A stretch of DNA of 64,000 nucleotides from an uncultured Pseudomonadota bacterium (lineage in GTDB: Bacteria; Pseudomonadota; Gammaproteobacteria; Steroidobacterales; Steroidobacteraceae). Numbering within the stretch: the stretch's first letter is position 1; each line of letters begins with the position of its first letter. The notes below the pieces were generated by a model. That model did no database searches, was not told the origin of the DNA, and worked only from the letters and a program-made list of their open reading frames with translations. This document shows, piece by piece, positions 18,543 to 28,180 of this stretch. The stretch covers positions 1 through 64,000 of the forward strand of contig CAIRLC010000011.1 in assembly GCA_903879335.1 (NCBI GenBank), read 5' to 3'. The position numbers and the translations under genes are program-made.

Positions 18543-19550
18543 TTAGTGGCTCTGGCCCAATCGCGATCGGACGGGCACACGCCAAATCTGCCCATGGAGA
18601 TCATCGACGAGCCACGCAGCACCGAACGCTACCCGTAACGTATCCAAATGGCTTCCTCCGGTGTACTGCCGGACCACCTGATTATTTGTCGGATCAATCT
18701 GGGTGAGCGGTGTGCCCTCAGCGGACACCCACACATAGCCGGCATCAATCGACAGGTCACCCCCTTCGCCAGAGACGCCGAGCGGCAGCACCTCGACCAC
18801 GCGATTGCTGGCTGGATCGACTCGTGCGAGCGACCCCTCACCCTGGCTCAACACCCACACACTCCCTTCACCACCGGCCAAGAACAAAGGCTGCTTCGGC
18901 ACTGGAATAGCGGCGACGACCGTATTGGACTCAGTATCTATCCGCTGGAGCACGCTATCGGCCGTACTGGTCACCCACACAGCTCCGTAGGACACGGTGA
19001 CGCCATGTGATTTGGGGTGCACTGGAATTTGCGCCACGATCGAGCCGCTCTCAGGATCTAACCGAGTCAGAGTTCCTGCGTCCGTCCCGTCGTTGTTGGT
19101 GATGACCCAGATTGATCCCGCGCCAACCCCAATGGATCCTTCAGCATAAGGCGCTAAGTCCGCGGAGAGGACGCGCCGAACCGTGTTGGTGCTCGGGTCA
19201 ATCTGTGAAATCGTGTGATCACGGATATCAGGCACCCAGACGGAGCCAAATCCAACGCCAAGGCCTAGCTCAGGCTCCTGACCGACCGAAATGCGCGCAA
19301 TGACCTCATTCGACTGGGGGTCGATCCGCAGCACTTCGTGGTTCAAAATCTTAACGACCCAGACGCTGCCGAACGCCGTCTCCAGCCAGGCCGGGCCGAC
19401 GGGTACCTGGATGCGAGCGGCGACCGGTAACTCACTCAGCGCGTGTCGATATTGAGCAATACCGGTGGGACCTGCGGACTGCGCGGGGGACGTGATCCAA
19501 ACCGCCACGAGTGAGGCCATGAACCATCGGCGATTAGAGTGGCAATGCAT
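18543..19550 (-). CDS. Secreted beta-propeller protein (YncE/Vgb-like)
   Basis: A 335-residue exported protein with signal peptide (about 1-26, ending AQSAG). The body is a chain of roughly 42-residue repeats each containing GSVWV or GAVWV followed by R-I-D/D-P-x-S/T-N, as in YncE and virginiamycin-B-lyase-like seven-bladed propellers. Repeats occur at about residues 55, 100, 150, 195, 235 and 280. Propellers of this type serve as binding scaffolds or lyases; no catalytic residues can be assigned. The ATG at 19550 is used; the codon before it is a TTG. Confidence 0.8.
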   Translation of the reverse strand: MHCHSNRRWFMASLVAVWITSPAQSAGPTGIAQYRHALSELPVAARIQVPVGPAWLETAFGSVWVVKILNHEVLRIDPQSNEVIARISVGQEPELGLGVGFGSVWVPDIRDHTISQIDPSTNTVRRVLSADLAPYAEGSIGVGAGSIWVITNNDGTDAGTLTRLDPESGSIVAQIPVHPKSHGVTVSYGAVWVTSTADSVLQRIDTESNTVVAAIPVPKQPLFLAGGEGSVWVLSQGEGSLARVDPASNRVVEVLPLGVSGEGGDLSIDAGYVWVSAEGTPLTQIDPTNNQVVRQYTGGSHLDTLRVAFGAAWLVDDLHGQIWRVPVRSRLGQSH

Positions 19551-19612
19551 CAATAAGCTCCACGAGTGTCCGCGCGGGCCCCATGACCCACAGTCGACAT
19601 TCGAGACCGGTC

Positions 19613-19972
19613 TTAGACTAGTTCTCGAATTTTGTTGTTAGCATCGACCAGCACAACTTTGGGTTTTAGGCCCATCGCTTCGTCTCGGGTCATCTGTTCT
19701 AAGGACAAGATAATGACCTGATCGCCCGGTTGAAATAAACGAGCCGGACAACCGTTGAGACAGACTTCGCCACTATCGGCGGTACCCGGTATCGCATAGG
19801 TTTCCCAGTGCACGGCATTGGCCATACTATTAATGTGCACCAGTTGATAGGGCATGATGCCGGCGGCATCCATCAAGACGGGATCAAGGGTGATGCTGCC
19901 TTCATAGTCCAAACGGGCTTGGGTGACGCGAACCCGGTGTAGTTTTCCGGTACAGACGGTAATGGTTTTCAT
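19613..19972 (-). CDS. panD: Aspartate 1-decarboxylase-like protein (PanD)
   Basis: A 119-residue match to the pyruvoyl enzyme that makes beta-alanine from aspartate for pantothenate and CoA synthesis. GKLHRVRVTQARLDYEGS (9-26) contains the conserved Lys and Tyr and the Gly25-Ser26 self-cleavage site that creates the pyruvoyl group. LNGCPARLFQPGDQVIILS is the conserved C-terminal half. The segment HWETYAI aligns with RFSTYAI of the E. coli enzyme, so the substrate-binding Arg54 position appears to be His. That makes altered specificity possible. AGGAG precedes the ATG. No other pan genes are nearby. Confidence 0.85.
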   Translation of the reverse strand: MKTITVCTGKLHRVRVTQARLDYEGSITLDPVLMDAAGIMPYQLVHINSMANAVHWETYAIPGTADSGEVCLNGCPARLFQPGDQVIILSLEQMTRDEAMGLKPKVVLVDANNKIRELV

Positions 19973-20237
19973 GGCGAAGCTCCTGATGCTCAGCGGTCAA
20001 CATTAGCCGCTTGCACGATCCCGGGACAATATTTTTGATTGGAAGCCGTCACCGCACAGCACGACGCATCCCAACTGGGAACTCAGGCGCGTCCATCGTG
20101 AATATGCGCAACGATTGCTTCATAAATGAGATGATCTCAACATCACTGATGAGATCGCACCGAGAACCGCCACCGGTAATCACCACGTTGCTTCAACCGT
20201 ACGCGACGCGCAGCACTCGAGCGATTGAGGATTGTTT

Positions 20238-22031
20238 ATGCGTTTCACGACTCGTCCATTTCACGTCACGACCTGTTTAACCCTACTCGCGATCGCCAGC
20301 GGGCTCGGCCTGACGGCGTTGGCCCATACGGCCACCGCGAAAGGTCCGGAACCGAGGCACTGTTCGGGCGATAACGCCGGCCTGCAACTGCCGACAGGAT
20401 TCTGTGCAACGGTCTTCGCCGATGGCCTAGGTCACGCTCGTCATTTAGTCGTGGCTGACGATGGGGTCGTCTACGTGAATACGTGGTCTGGCGTGTATTA
20501 CGGCAATGAACCACCTCACGATGGTGGGTTTTTGGTGGCGCTGAAGGATACGCACGGCACGGGCACCGCTGACGTGATCGAACGCTTCGGTGAAACCCCG
20601 CACAGTGGTGGCACCGGCGGTACGGGCATTGGTCTCTATGCCGGCTATCTCTACGCCGAGACGAATGATCGGCTCGTGCGTTATCGACGTGATCCAGGCG
20701 TCGTGGTGCCGATGGACGCAGCCGAAACCATTGTCTCGGGTCTACCGCTGACGGGTGACCATCCCATGCACCCCTTCTTGATTGATACCGATGGGCAGAT
20801 GTTTGTGGATGTGGCGAGTGCGACGAACTCCTGTCAGCCCTCCAATCGGATGCTCGAATCACCCGGGCTGAACCCCTGCACAGAACTGCTGACCCGCGGC
20901 GGTGTTTGGCGCTACGACGCCAAGCGCCTGAATCAAGTGTTCTCGCCCGCCGAGCGCTATGCGACGGGTATCCGCAATGCCGAAGGGTTTGCGCTCGATC
21001 CAAAGACGCACCAGATTTTCGTCACCCAGCACGGGCGCGATCAGTTGCATTCGAACTGGCCGTCTTTGTACACGATGGAACAAGAGGCCACGCTACCCGC
21101 TGAAGAACTCCTGCTCCTCGGCGCAGATCACGACTACGGCTGGCCCTCGTGCTACTACGATCCCTCGCGTCGATCGCTGATCTTGGCCCCGGAATACGGC
21201 GGCGATGCCCACCGTGCCGGCCCGTGCGCTCATAAGAGCGGACCGGTGGCGGCCTTCCCCGCGCATTGGGCCCCAAATGGTCTCGCATATTACGACCGGC
21301 CTCAGTTCCCGGCCGCTTACCGTCACGGCGTCTTCATCGCCTTTCACGGCTCATGGAACCGCGCGCCGTACGCCCAGCGCGGCTACAACGTGGTGTTCCA
21401 GGCCCTCCATGGCGACCAAGCAGGTCGCTGCGAGATCTTTGCCGAGGGCTTTGCCGGTACCATCGCTGCACCCGACAAAGCCGCCCACCGGCCCTCAGGC
21501 CTAGCCGTCGGGCCGGATGGCGCGCTGTATGTCTCGGATGACGTCAGCGGCCGCATCTATCGGATCGTGTACGAGGGACACGCGTCTGCCGCTGCGCACG
21601 CGTCGTCGGTCGTGCCTTGCCCCCGTGCCAATGCCGCAGCGGGACCGATCGTAGCAGCGGCTGGAAGTTCGGATAGCCATGCAGAGATCGCGCAGAAGGC
21701 CGATGACCCGGACAGCCTGCCAGTCCCCGAGGGCGCAACGCGCGAGATGCTCCGGCTGGGGGCCCAGATTTATCTTGGCCAAGTGGGCGGAGCGCCATGC
21801 ACCGGCTGCCATGGCCTGCACGCGACAGGTACACCGCTGGGCCCGAATCTCAGCGCCAATCGATGGCTTTGGAGTGACGGCACCCCGGCCGGGATCGCCG
21901 CCTCGATTCGGGTGGGTGTGCCCCACCCGAAGAATTATCGTGCGCCGATGCCTGCGATGGGCGGCGCTCGCCTATCCGCCGACCAAGTCTCGGCCGTTGC
22001 CGTCTATGTCTGGGCGCTGAGTCAGCCGTAG
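20238..22031 (+). CDS. PQQ-type sugar dehydrogenase fused to cytochrome c
   Basis: A 597-residue exported protein. A signal peptide spans about 1-37. The middle (about 45-455) is a soluble glucose/sorbosone dehydrogenase propeller with ATGIRNAEGFALDP, QHGRDQL, GADHDYGWPSCYY, FIAFHGSWNRAPY and RPSGLAVGPDGALYVSDD. In the family these carry the catalytic His and PQQ/Ca2+-binding residues. A linker rich in Ala leads to a c-type cytochrome with CTGCH (521-525) and a Met axial ligand in PMPAMGG. The fused haem would pass electrons from sugar oxidation to the respiratory chain. The ATG at 20238 is used; a TTG lies two codons upstream. Confidence 0.88.
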   Translation: MRFTTRPFHVTTCLTLLAIASGLGLTALAHTATAKGPEPRHCSGDNAGLQLPTGFCATVFADGLGHARHLVVADDGVVYVNTWSGVYYGNEPPHDGGFLVALKDTHGTGTADVIERFGETPHSGGTGGTGIGLYAGYLYAETNDRLVRYRRDPGVVVPMDAAETIVSGLPLTGDHPMHPFLIDTDGQMFVDVASATNSCQPSNRMLESPGLNPCTELLTRGGVWRYDAKRLNQVFSPAERYATGIRNAEGFALDPKTHQIFVTQHGRDQLHSNWPSLYTMEQEATLPAEELLLLGADHDYGWPSCYYDPSRRSLILAPEYGGDAHRAGPCAHKSGPVAAFPAHWAPNGLAYYDRPQFPAAYRHGVFIAFHGSWNRAPYAQRGYNVVFQALHGDQAGRCEIFAEGFAGTIAAPDKAAHRPSGLAVGPDGALYVSDDVSGRIYRIVYEGHASAAAHASSVVPCPRANAAAGPIVAAAGSSDSHAEIAQKADDPDSLPVPEGATREMLRLGAQIYLGQVGGAPCTGCHGLHATGTPLGPNLSANRWLWSDGTPAGIAASIRVGVPHPKNYRAPMPAMGGARLSADQVSAVAVYVWALSQP

Positions 22032-22077
22032 ACCGCCACCGCCGTGACTGAGCTCGCGTCACGTCGATGGCGTGGCC

Positions 22078-22103
22078 GCGCGTCCGGCACAGACGGGACG
22101 CGC
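22078..22103. terminator. Hairpin between convergent genes
   Basis: GCGCGTCC (22078-22085) pairs with GGACGCGC (22096-22103) in the 82-base gap between the convergent sugar dehydrogenase and prolyl oligopeptidase genes. No T-run follows on either strand, so it is only a candidate 3'-end structure. Confidence 0.3.
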
Positions 22104-22113
22104 CTCAGAGCCG

Positions 22114-24270
22114 TCAACGCGACCTGGGCGTCGGCTTCAAAGCCTTCAACAAGAAGGCATAGATATCTGTCTGCTGATCGATGGACTGCAACACGTTGGT
22201 GCCGCCGCCGTGTCCGGAGGCTTTCTCCAGCATCAACAAGACCGGTGCAGGCCCGGCCTGTGCCGCCTGCAAGGCCGCCGCAAACTTGAAGGAGTGAGCG
22301 GGAAAGACGCGGGTGTCGTGATCGCCCGTGACGATCAAGGTGGCTGGATACTCGACGCCCGGGCGCACGTTGTGCACGGGCGAATAGCGCACGAGTGACC
22401 TGAAGCCGACTTCATCGCCCGGCGATCCAAAATCGCCAGTCCAACCCGCGCCTTGGCCGAATCGATCAAAGCGCAGCATATCCATCACACCGACTTTGGC
22501 GATCACCGCGCCATAAAGGGCCGGACGTTGCGTCACACTCACGCCCATCAACAGGCCGCCATTCGAGCCGCCTTCAATCGCCAGCATCGAAGGCTGGGTA
22601 TAACGCGAGCGAATCAACCATTCGGCGGCGGCCTGGAAATCGTTGAAGGCCACCTGTCGATGCGCTCCGATGGCGGCACGATGCCACGCCTCACCGTATT
22701 CCCCGCCACCCCGGATATTAGCCACGGCATAAATGCCGCCGCGCTCGATCCAAGCGATGCGATGCGCCGAAAACCGCGGCACCTCCGCAATCCCAAAGCC
22801 ACCATAGGCATAGAGCAGCGTTGGGTTATGGCCGTCGCGACGCAGCCCTTTGCGATAGACCAAGGTCATCGGAATGCGTGTGCCATCAACGCCCGGATAA
22901 AAGTCCTGCTCCGATCGGAAGTCATCCCGCCGAAAGCGCACCACGGGCGCCTGCAGTCGAACCGAGCGGTCCTTTGCAATGTCGTAGCGATAGACCGTGC
23001 TCGGGGTCAGCGGATCGGTATAGCTGTAATACGTTTCAGTGTCCGTGGCTCGTCCACCAAATCCGTGCACCGAACCCGCGCCCGGCATTTGGATGGCGTG
23101 CTGGAGACGCCCATCCAGGTCGTAAACCGCGACCGCACTGTGGGCATCGTGCAGGCGCTGCACCAGCAAGTGATGCCCAACCACACTCACCGTCGGCTCG
23201 CTGACCGTGATGGTATCTGGGCCTTCGGCGACCACTTCTCGCCAACTGGAACGCGACGGCTGCGCCGGATCGACCGCAATGACGCGGCCGTTCGGCGCGT
23301 GATCGGTCGTCACAAAATAAAGGTGGCCACCCTCAGATCCGGCATACACGAAGGCGGCAGCAAATCCTTGTGTCATAGGTGACGCCACGCCGGTCGTCAT
23401 GTCGAGGACAACAATGTCCTCCAAGCCCTTATCACCAACCTCACCTTCACCGATCGCAATGACCAAGTAGCGGCCGTCATCGGATAAGAAAGGCTGGAAT
23501 TGCAAATCCGGGTGGGCCCGATCTTCCCAGAGTGGCGTATCTGCCGTCGACGGTGTACCCAATGCATGTCGGTAGAGTGCATCGCCAAGGTCGGCGGTCG
23601 CTAATTCCTCACCGGCTTTAGGTGCAGGGAAGGCGCTGAAGACGAGGGTCCGATCATCAGCGCTCCAGACCGGCGCATAGTACTTGGTGTGTGCGAGGAC
23701 ATCAGGCAAATCCTGGCCGGTGGTCAAATCGCGTATGTGCCAGTCCGTCCAGTCAGAGCCAGCCTCGGACACGCCATACGCAAGCTTATGGCCGTCATGG
23801 CTTGGCACATAGCCCACCACGGCCAAATGGCCGTCCGCCGAGAGTGCATTGGGGTCTAGTGCGACGACACGTCCGCCCGACGCGGTCTGCCGATACAAGA
23901 TGTTTTGATTCTGTAGGCCAGTATTGAGTGTATAGAACACTTCACCGCCCGCACTGAACGGCGTGCCGTAGCGCACATACTGTTGTAATTCAGAGAGCCG
24001 TTTGTGCAGCGCGGCGCGCTGCGGCAGTGCACCGAGATACGCGGTCGTCACCGCATCTTGGGCGCTGACGAAGGCTTTCGTGGCCGGGCTGTCGAGATCT
24101 TCAAGCCACCGATAGGGATCCGCGACGTCCACGCCGAAATGATTTTCGACCACAGGGCCGCGTGCGGCGGCCGGATAGGTGATCGACGCCGCGATGCTCG
24201 GCGTGATGAGCGTGCTGCCAAACACCGCCCATAGAGCGATGGTCGGGCGAACAATATTGCGGTGATGCAT
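22114..24270 (-). CDS. Prolyl oligopeptidase (S9A family), exported
   Basis: A 718-residue serine peptidase cutting short peptides after proline. A signal peptide (about 1-28, ending SIAAS) puts it in the periplasm or outside. The N-terminal PVVENHFGVDVADPYRWLED start and the seven-bladed propeller (about 90-430) are typical. The catalytic domain has Ser569 in EGGSNGGLL, Asp in GDHDTRVFP near 652 and His686 in SGHGGGT. The ATG at 24270 follows AAAGGAAT; an earlier TTG 12 codons upstream is unlikely. It stands alone and probably works in protein or peptide feeding. Confidence 0.93.
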   Translation of the reverse strand: MHHRNIVRPTIALWAVFGSTLITPSIAASITYPAAARGPVVENHFGVDVADPYRWLEDLDSPATKAFVSAQDAVTTAYLGALPQRAALHKRLSELQQYVRYGTPFSAGGEVFYTLNTGLQNQNILYRQTASGGRVVALDPNALSADGHLAVVGYVPSHDGHKLAYGVSEAGSDWTDWHIRDLTTGQDLPDVLAHTKYYAPVWSADDRTLVFSAFPAPKAGEELATADLGDALYRHALGTPSTADTPLWEDRAHPDLQFQPFLSDDGRYLVIAIGEGEVGDKGLEDIVVLDMTTGVASPMTQGFAAAFVYAGSEGGHLYFVTTDHAPNGRVIAVDPAQPSRSSWREVVAEGPDTITVSEPTVSVVGHHLLVQRLHDAHSAVAVYDLDGRLQHAIQMPGAGSVHGFGGRATDTETYYSYTDPLTPSTVYRYDIAKDRSVRLQAPVVRFRRDDFRSEQDFYPGVDGTRIPMTLVYRKGLRRDGHNPTLLYAYGGFGIAEVPRFSAHRIAWIERGGIYAVANIRGGGEYGEAWHRAAIGAHRQVAFNDFQAAAEWLIRSRYTQPSMLAIEGGSNGGLLMGVSVTQRPALYGAVIAKVGVMDMLRFDRFGQGAGWTGDFGSPGDEVGFRSLVRYSPVHNVRPGVEYPATLIVTGDHDTRVFPAHSFKFAAALQAAQAGPAPVLLMLEKASGHGGGTNVLQSIDQQTDIYAFLLKALKPTPRSR

Positions 24271-24419
24271 GGGGATTCCTTTGGCGAGTGATGGGCAGGT
24301 AACCAAGCCACGCGTCGCGCGTCAAGCACTCGTCATTGATGAACCGCGACCGTACGCACATCACTGACTCAGTCTGCAAACCCAATCTTGTCGTAATTTG
24401 CGATGCTAGACTCAGGCGC

Positions 24420-25592
24420 ATGCTTGCCCAATTTCGAATGCGCGTCGCGCGATCACTGGCCGAATCCGGCGTCACCGCGCCGGTGTGGGCGGCCGCATTA
24501 CTGAGTTGCATCGGGCTTGGAACCTTCTTATTGCTGCCCACGTTGGTGGAAGCGGCGGTCATTGATCTGAAGTTCAGCGAGTGGCAACTCGGCATCCTCT
24601 CAGCGGGCCTCTCGGGAGGCACGATGGTCGCGGGGCTCTGTGCACCGGGGTGGATCCGGACGGTCTCGTGGCGAGCAGCAGCGAGCGCGTGCTTAGTGGG
24701 GCTCATCCTTGCGAATGGCGGCGCGATGCTGGCCCATGCCTTCGTTGAGTTCTGCGTACTGCAATGCCTGGTTGGTTTCTTTGGCGGGTCGCTCTACTCC
24801 TTAGCGCTGACGGTCATTTCTGATGAGCAACGGCCCGATCGTGGGTTTGCGTTCGCGGTCGGCGCCCAAACCTTGTACCAGGTGCTCGCCTTAGTGGCGG
24901 GTCCGCGCCTGATCAGTGCTGGGGGCATGAATGCCGTGCTGCTGTTGTTCATGGGGCTATCGGCCATCGGCGGTCTACTCATCGCAGGTTTGCCGAGCCA
25001 TGGCCGCATGACGGCACGCGCACCCATCGAGAGGCATCGCGTGCTCAGTGGGCCCGTCATCCTCGCCTTGCTCGGCTGCATGCTCTTCTACGTCAACATC
25101 GGCGTTTTCTGGACCTACGTCGAACGGATCGGCGCCGAATCTGCGCTCTCGTCATCCAGCATCGCCAACGCATTATCGCTCAGCACGGCCACCAGCTTTA
25201 TCGGCGTTGCCCTCGCCTATCGACTCGGAAATCGCCTGGGTTACGTCGTCCCGATCGGCGCCAGCGCCGCCGCAGTCGCATTGGTCGTATGGATGCTGTC
25301 GGGTCAACCCGGTCTACTCAACTTCCTCCTCGCCAATATCATTTATGCGATCGCATGGAACGTCTCCATGACGTACCAGTACGGGGCACTCAACGCGGTC
25401 GATCGGAGTCGACGCAGTGTGGCGATGGCGCCGTCGTTCCATAATGCGGGCAGTGCCATCGGGCCGGCGATCGCCGCCTGGGTGGTGACCGCGAAAGACC
25501 ACACGGGCGCTCTGTGGTTGATCGCCGCGAGTGTCTTTTTGAGCTTAGGCTTTTTCGCCGTGGCCTCCGCGGTTGGGAAGCGCCACTCGTGA
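24420..25592 (+). CDS. MFS transporter
   Basis: A 390-residue inner-membrane carrier with about 12 helices (first from APVWAAALLSCIGLGTFLLLP). Major-facilitator features include the paired loops after helices 2 and 8 and Gly-rich helices such as QCLVGFFGGSLYSLAL. It is in the group of MFS proteins without a clear substrate. The start could be ATG 24420 or 24438; longer frames starting at 24336-24339 add residues without protein character and reach into the divergent promoter region. No partner gene suggests a cargo. Confidence 0.82.
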   Translation: MLAQFRMRVARSLAESGVTAPVWAAALLSCIGLGTFLLLPTLVEAAVIDLKFSEWQLGILSAGLSGGTMVAGLCAPGWIRTVSWRAAASACLVGLILANGGAMLAHAFVEFCVLQCLVGFFGGSLYSLALTVISDEQRPDRGFAFAVGAQTLYQVLALVAGPRLISAGGMNAVLLLFMGLSAIGGLLIAGLPSHGRMTARAPIERHRVLSGPVILALLGCMLFYVNIGVFWTYVERIGAESALSSSSIANALSLSTATSFIGVALAYRLGNRLGYVVPIGASAAAVALVVWMLSGQPGLLNFLLANIIYAIAWNVSMTYQYGALNAVDRSRRSVAMAPSFHNAGSAIGPAIAAWVVTAKDHTGALWLIAASVFLSLGFFAVASAVGKRHS

Positions 25593-25657
25593 TGCGCGTG
25601 CCTCAAGGCATCCGACGCTACTCAACCTAGGCAAACTAGGACCCCAACGCCAGTGGC

Positions 25658-25945
25658 CTACCAACGCAGCAGAGCCACCGGAATGACGGCGATGAGGGCC
25701 GCGCCGGCTTGCAGGGCGACGGTGTACACCATCTGCCGGCGAGCGGCACGGGGCGTCTTCACGAGATAGACGACAGCGACCGGGATCTGCGCGGCCATCA
25801 ACAGTTGCCAGAGGTGGGCGTAGAAACCCTCGTCAAGATCGGGTTGGCGTCCGACGCTGAGTAATCGCACGAGAGTAAGCAACACGGCCGTCATCGACAT
25901 GGTGATCGGTAGCCAGGCGCTGATCCTTCGTTCTATGCCAAGCAT
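25658..25945 (-). CDS. Small three-helix membrane protein coupled to the molybdenum hydroxylase gene
   Basis: A 95-residue protein with three hydrophobic helices (about 10-30, 43-62 and 72-92) and short basic loops. I do not recognise the family. It begins 24 bases after the stop of the molybdenum hydroxylase gene with a strong GAGGAGG ribosome site, so the two are very likely one transcript. A role as membrane anchor or electron-transfer helper of that enzyme is possible but has no motif support (no His pairs suited to haem are evident). Confidence 0.65.
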   Translation of the reverse strand: MLGIERRISAWLPITMSMTAVLLTLVRLLSVGRQPDLDEGFYAHLWQLLMAAQIPVAVVYLVKTPRAARRQMVYTVALQAGAALIAVIPVALLRW

Positions 25946-25969
25946 CTTCGGTCCTCCTCAACTTTAGGT

Positions 25970-28180
25970 TCACACCAACGCTTTAGCCTGAGTCCGAAAC
26001 GGCAGCTGGCGGATCCGCTGACCCGTCGCCGCGAAAATCGCGTTGGCCAGCGCCGGTGCCGTTGGCGGTATGCCGGGCTCGCCTAATCCCCCCATCGGCG
26101 CCTCGCTCACTAAAAACCGGATATGCACCGCAGGTGCGTCGGGCATCCGCAAGAGTGGGTAGTCGTCAAAGTTGGACTGCATCACCGCACCGTGCTCCAG
26201 CGTGATCGCCTCGTCGATACAGGCCGATACGCCCATGACGATCGCACCCATCACCTGCGCTTCGCCAGCATCCGGATTGACCAACAAGCCACAGTCCACC
26301 GTCGACCAGACGGCATGGACCCGCGGTCGACCGTCCGCATCCACACTCGCTTCGATGACGTGCGCCACGATCGTCTCAAAACTCTCGACGATGGCCACAC
26401 CCCGGCCACGGCCGGCTGACAGCGGCGTACCCCAGCCACTCCGCTGCGCGACATCGTTCAATACCGCGAGATGCCGTGAACCGGGCTTGAGATGGCGTCG
26501 CCGGAACTCGACCGGATCAACGCCGGCCGAATGGGCGAGCTCATCCATAAAACTTTCGTTATAAAACGCATTCTGATTCGAGTTCACTGACCGCCACGCG
26601 CCGTCCTTCTGATTCGTCGTCATCGCGTGTTGGCGCATCACGAAAGCCGGCACATCATAGGCAAAGGCCGCCTCACTCGCGGCATCCTCACCCAAGGCAT
26701 AGTCCATCGCCCAAGCCGATATGCGCCCTTCCCGATCAAGCGCAGCCTTCAAGTGTGCGGAGGTCTGTGGCCGATAAGCCCCGTGTCGCACGTCTTCCTC
26801 ACGTGACCAGATCAGTTTGACTGGATACGCGCATTGCTTTGCCACTGCGACCACTTGATCGATAATTTCGCAGTAACCGGGTAAGCGCCGACCAAACGAT
26901 CCACCCATGAGCTGCGGGTAGACCGTCACAGCATCCACGTTAATGCCCGCTGCATCAGCAGCGGCTTTTCGGCTGTGCAGTGGATCCTGCACGCCACCCC
27001 AGAGCTCCAAGAGACCCTCTTGAAAATGGGCGGTCAGCGCGAACGGTTCCATCATCGCGTGATGGATAAAAGGGACGCCGAAATCAGCGTCGACAATACG
27101 GGCGCCTTGGGCTTGGAACGCCCTCGCAACGTCACCGTGACCGCTATGCGCCGTGGGCTTCGCGGTGCTCATCTGCAGGCGTTGGGCCGCCGCAATCGAT
27201 GCGGACGAAAGTCCTTCATGGCCGCCGGTCGAAAACCGCGGTGACAAAGACTGCAAGCCGCGGGAGGCGGCCCAATAGCCGGTTGCAACGACCACCACGG
27301 CGTTCTCAAGCTGAAGCACGCGCTCAACACCCGGCACAGCGAGTGCGGGGGCAGGATCGAGGTGCTCCAGTCGTCCGCCACGGACTGGCGCGGCCTGGAT
27401 CGTTGCCACGCGCAGGTTTGGCAGTCGAATATCAATACCGTAGACAGCGCTGCCGTCCACTTTTGGCGGCACGTCGAGTCGATGGAGCGACTGACCTTGC
27501 AATCGGTATTCCGTCGCCTTCTTGAGGACCGGGTCTACCGTCGAGGCCCGCAACGCCGCCTCAGCCGCGAGTTCACCGTAGCGCAACTGACGTCCGCTAC
27601 CGGCGTGGATCACGAGGCTGTGGGCGGTCGTCAGTTCCGAGGCCGGAACGCTCCAGCGATGGGCTGCCGCGGCGACCAGTGCGGCGCGGGCCGTGGCGCC
27701 TGCCACTCGCATGCCGAACTGGCCGGTCATGCGCAGCGAGGATGATCCACCCGTGACCTGCAAAGGCATGTGACGGGCCACCATCGCGAAGGATGAGCGC
27801 TCAAGACCTTTCAAGAACGATGGCACCGTCACAGGCAGCATGCCTTCGCCGAAGCCGACCGCCAACGGCACATTGGCAAACTCATCCTCAGCGGGAGCGA
27901 ACTCGACCCGCACCGTTGCCCAGTCGGCATCCAACTCATCGGCCGCCATTTGGGCGAGTCCCGTGAGTGAGCCCTGGCCCATATCGGTATGGGGCGAGAA
28001 GATCGTGACCGTGTTGTCCGCTTCGATGCGAATCCACGTCTGAAACACCCCGGCGTCCGGGCGCGCTTCGCGCGCCGCGGCGCGGCGCAGCGCCGCGTTT
28101 TCCGCCCACCGCAGTGCGAACAGACCGCCACCCACGACGGCCGCACCACCGACCAAGAACGCACGACGTTTAATGCCCAT
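25970..28180 (-). CDS. Molybdenum hydroxylase large subunit, isoquinoline 1-oxidoreductase beta (IorB) type
   Basis: A 736-residue xanthine-dehydrogenase-superfamily protein that binds molybdopterin cytosine dinucleotide and hydroxylates aldehydes or N-heterocycles. It begins with a Tat-like signal (MGIKRRAFLVGGAAVVGGG), as IorB proteins do. Visible motifs: SPHTDMGQGSLTGLAQ near 55, a second domain from about 200, MGGSFGRRLPGY, and near the end GGLGEPGIPPTAPALANA with the catalytic Glu. GGGAG sits before ATG 28180; a longer frame to 28237 is less likely. The [2Fe-2S] small subunit that normally precedes it is not in the neighbourhood. A LysR gene is divergent. Confidence 0.87.
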   Translation of the reverse strand: MGIKRRAFLVGGAAVVGGGLFALRWAENAALRRAAAREARPDAGVFQTWIRIEADNTVTIFSPHTDMGQGSLTGLAQMAADELDADWATVRVEFAPAEDEFANVPLAVGFGEGMLPVTVPSFLKGLERSSFAMVARHMPLQVTGGSSSLRMTGQFGMRVAGATARAALVAAAAHRWSVPASELTTAHSLVIHAGSGRQLRYGELAAEAALRASTVDPVLKKATEYRLQGQSLHRLDVPPKVDGSAVYGIDIRLPNLRVATIQAAPVRGGRLEHLDPAPALAVPGVERVLQLENAVVVVATGYWAASRGLQSLSPRFSTGGHEGLSSASIAAAQRLQMSTAKPTAHSGHGDVARAFQAQGARIVDADFGVPFIHHAMMEPFALTAHFQEGLLELWGGVQDPLHSRKAAADAAGINVDAVTVYPQLMGGSFGRRLPGYCEIIDQVVAVAKQCAYPVKLIWSREEDVRHGAYRPQTSAHLKAALDREGRISAWAMDYALGEDAASEAAFAYDVPAFVMRQHAMTTNQKDGAWRSVNSNQNAFYNESFMDELAHSAGVDPVEFRRRHLKPGSRHLAVLNDVAQRSGWGTPLSAGRGRGVAIVESFETIVAHVIEASVDADGRPRVHAVWSTVDCGLLVNPDAGEAQVMGAIVMGVSACIDEAITLEHGAVMQSNFDDYPLLRMPDAPAVHIRFLVSEAPMGGLGEPGIPPTAPALANAIFAATGQRIRQLPFRTQAKALV

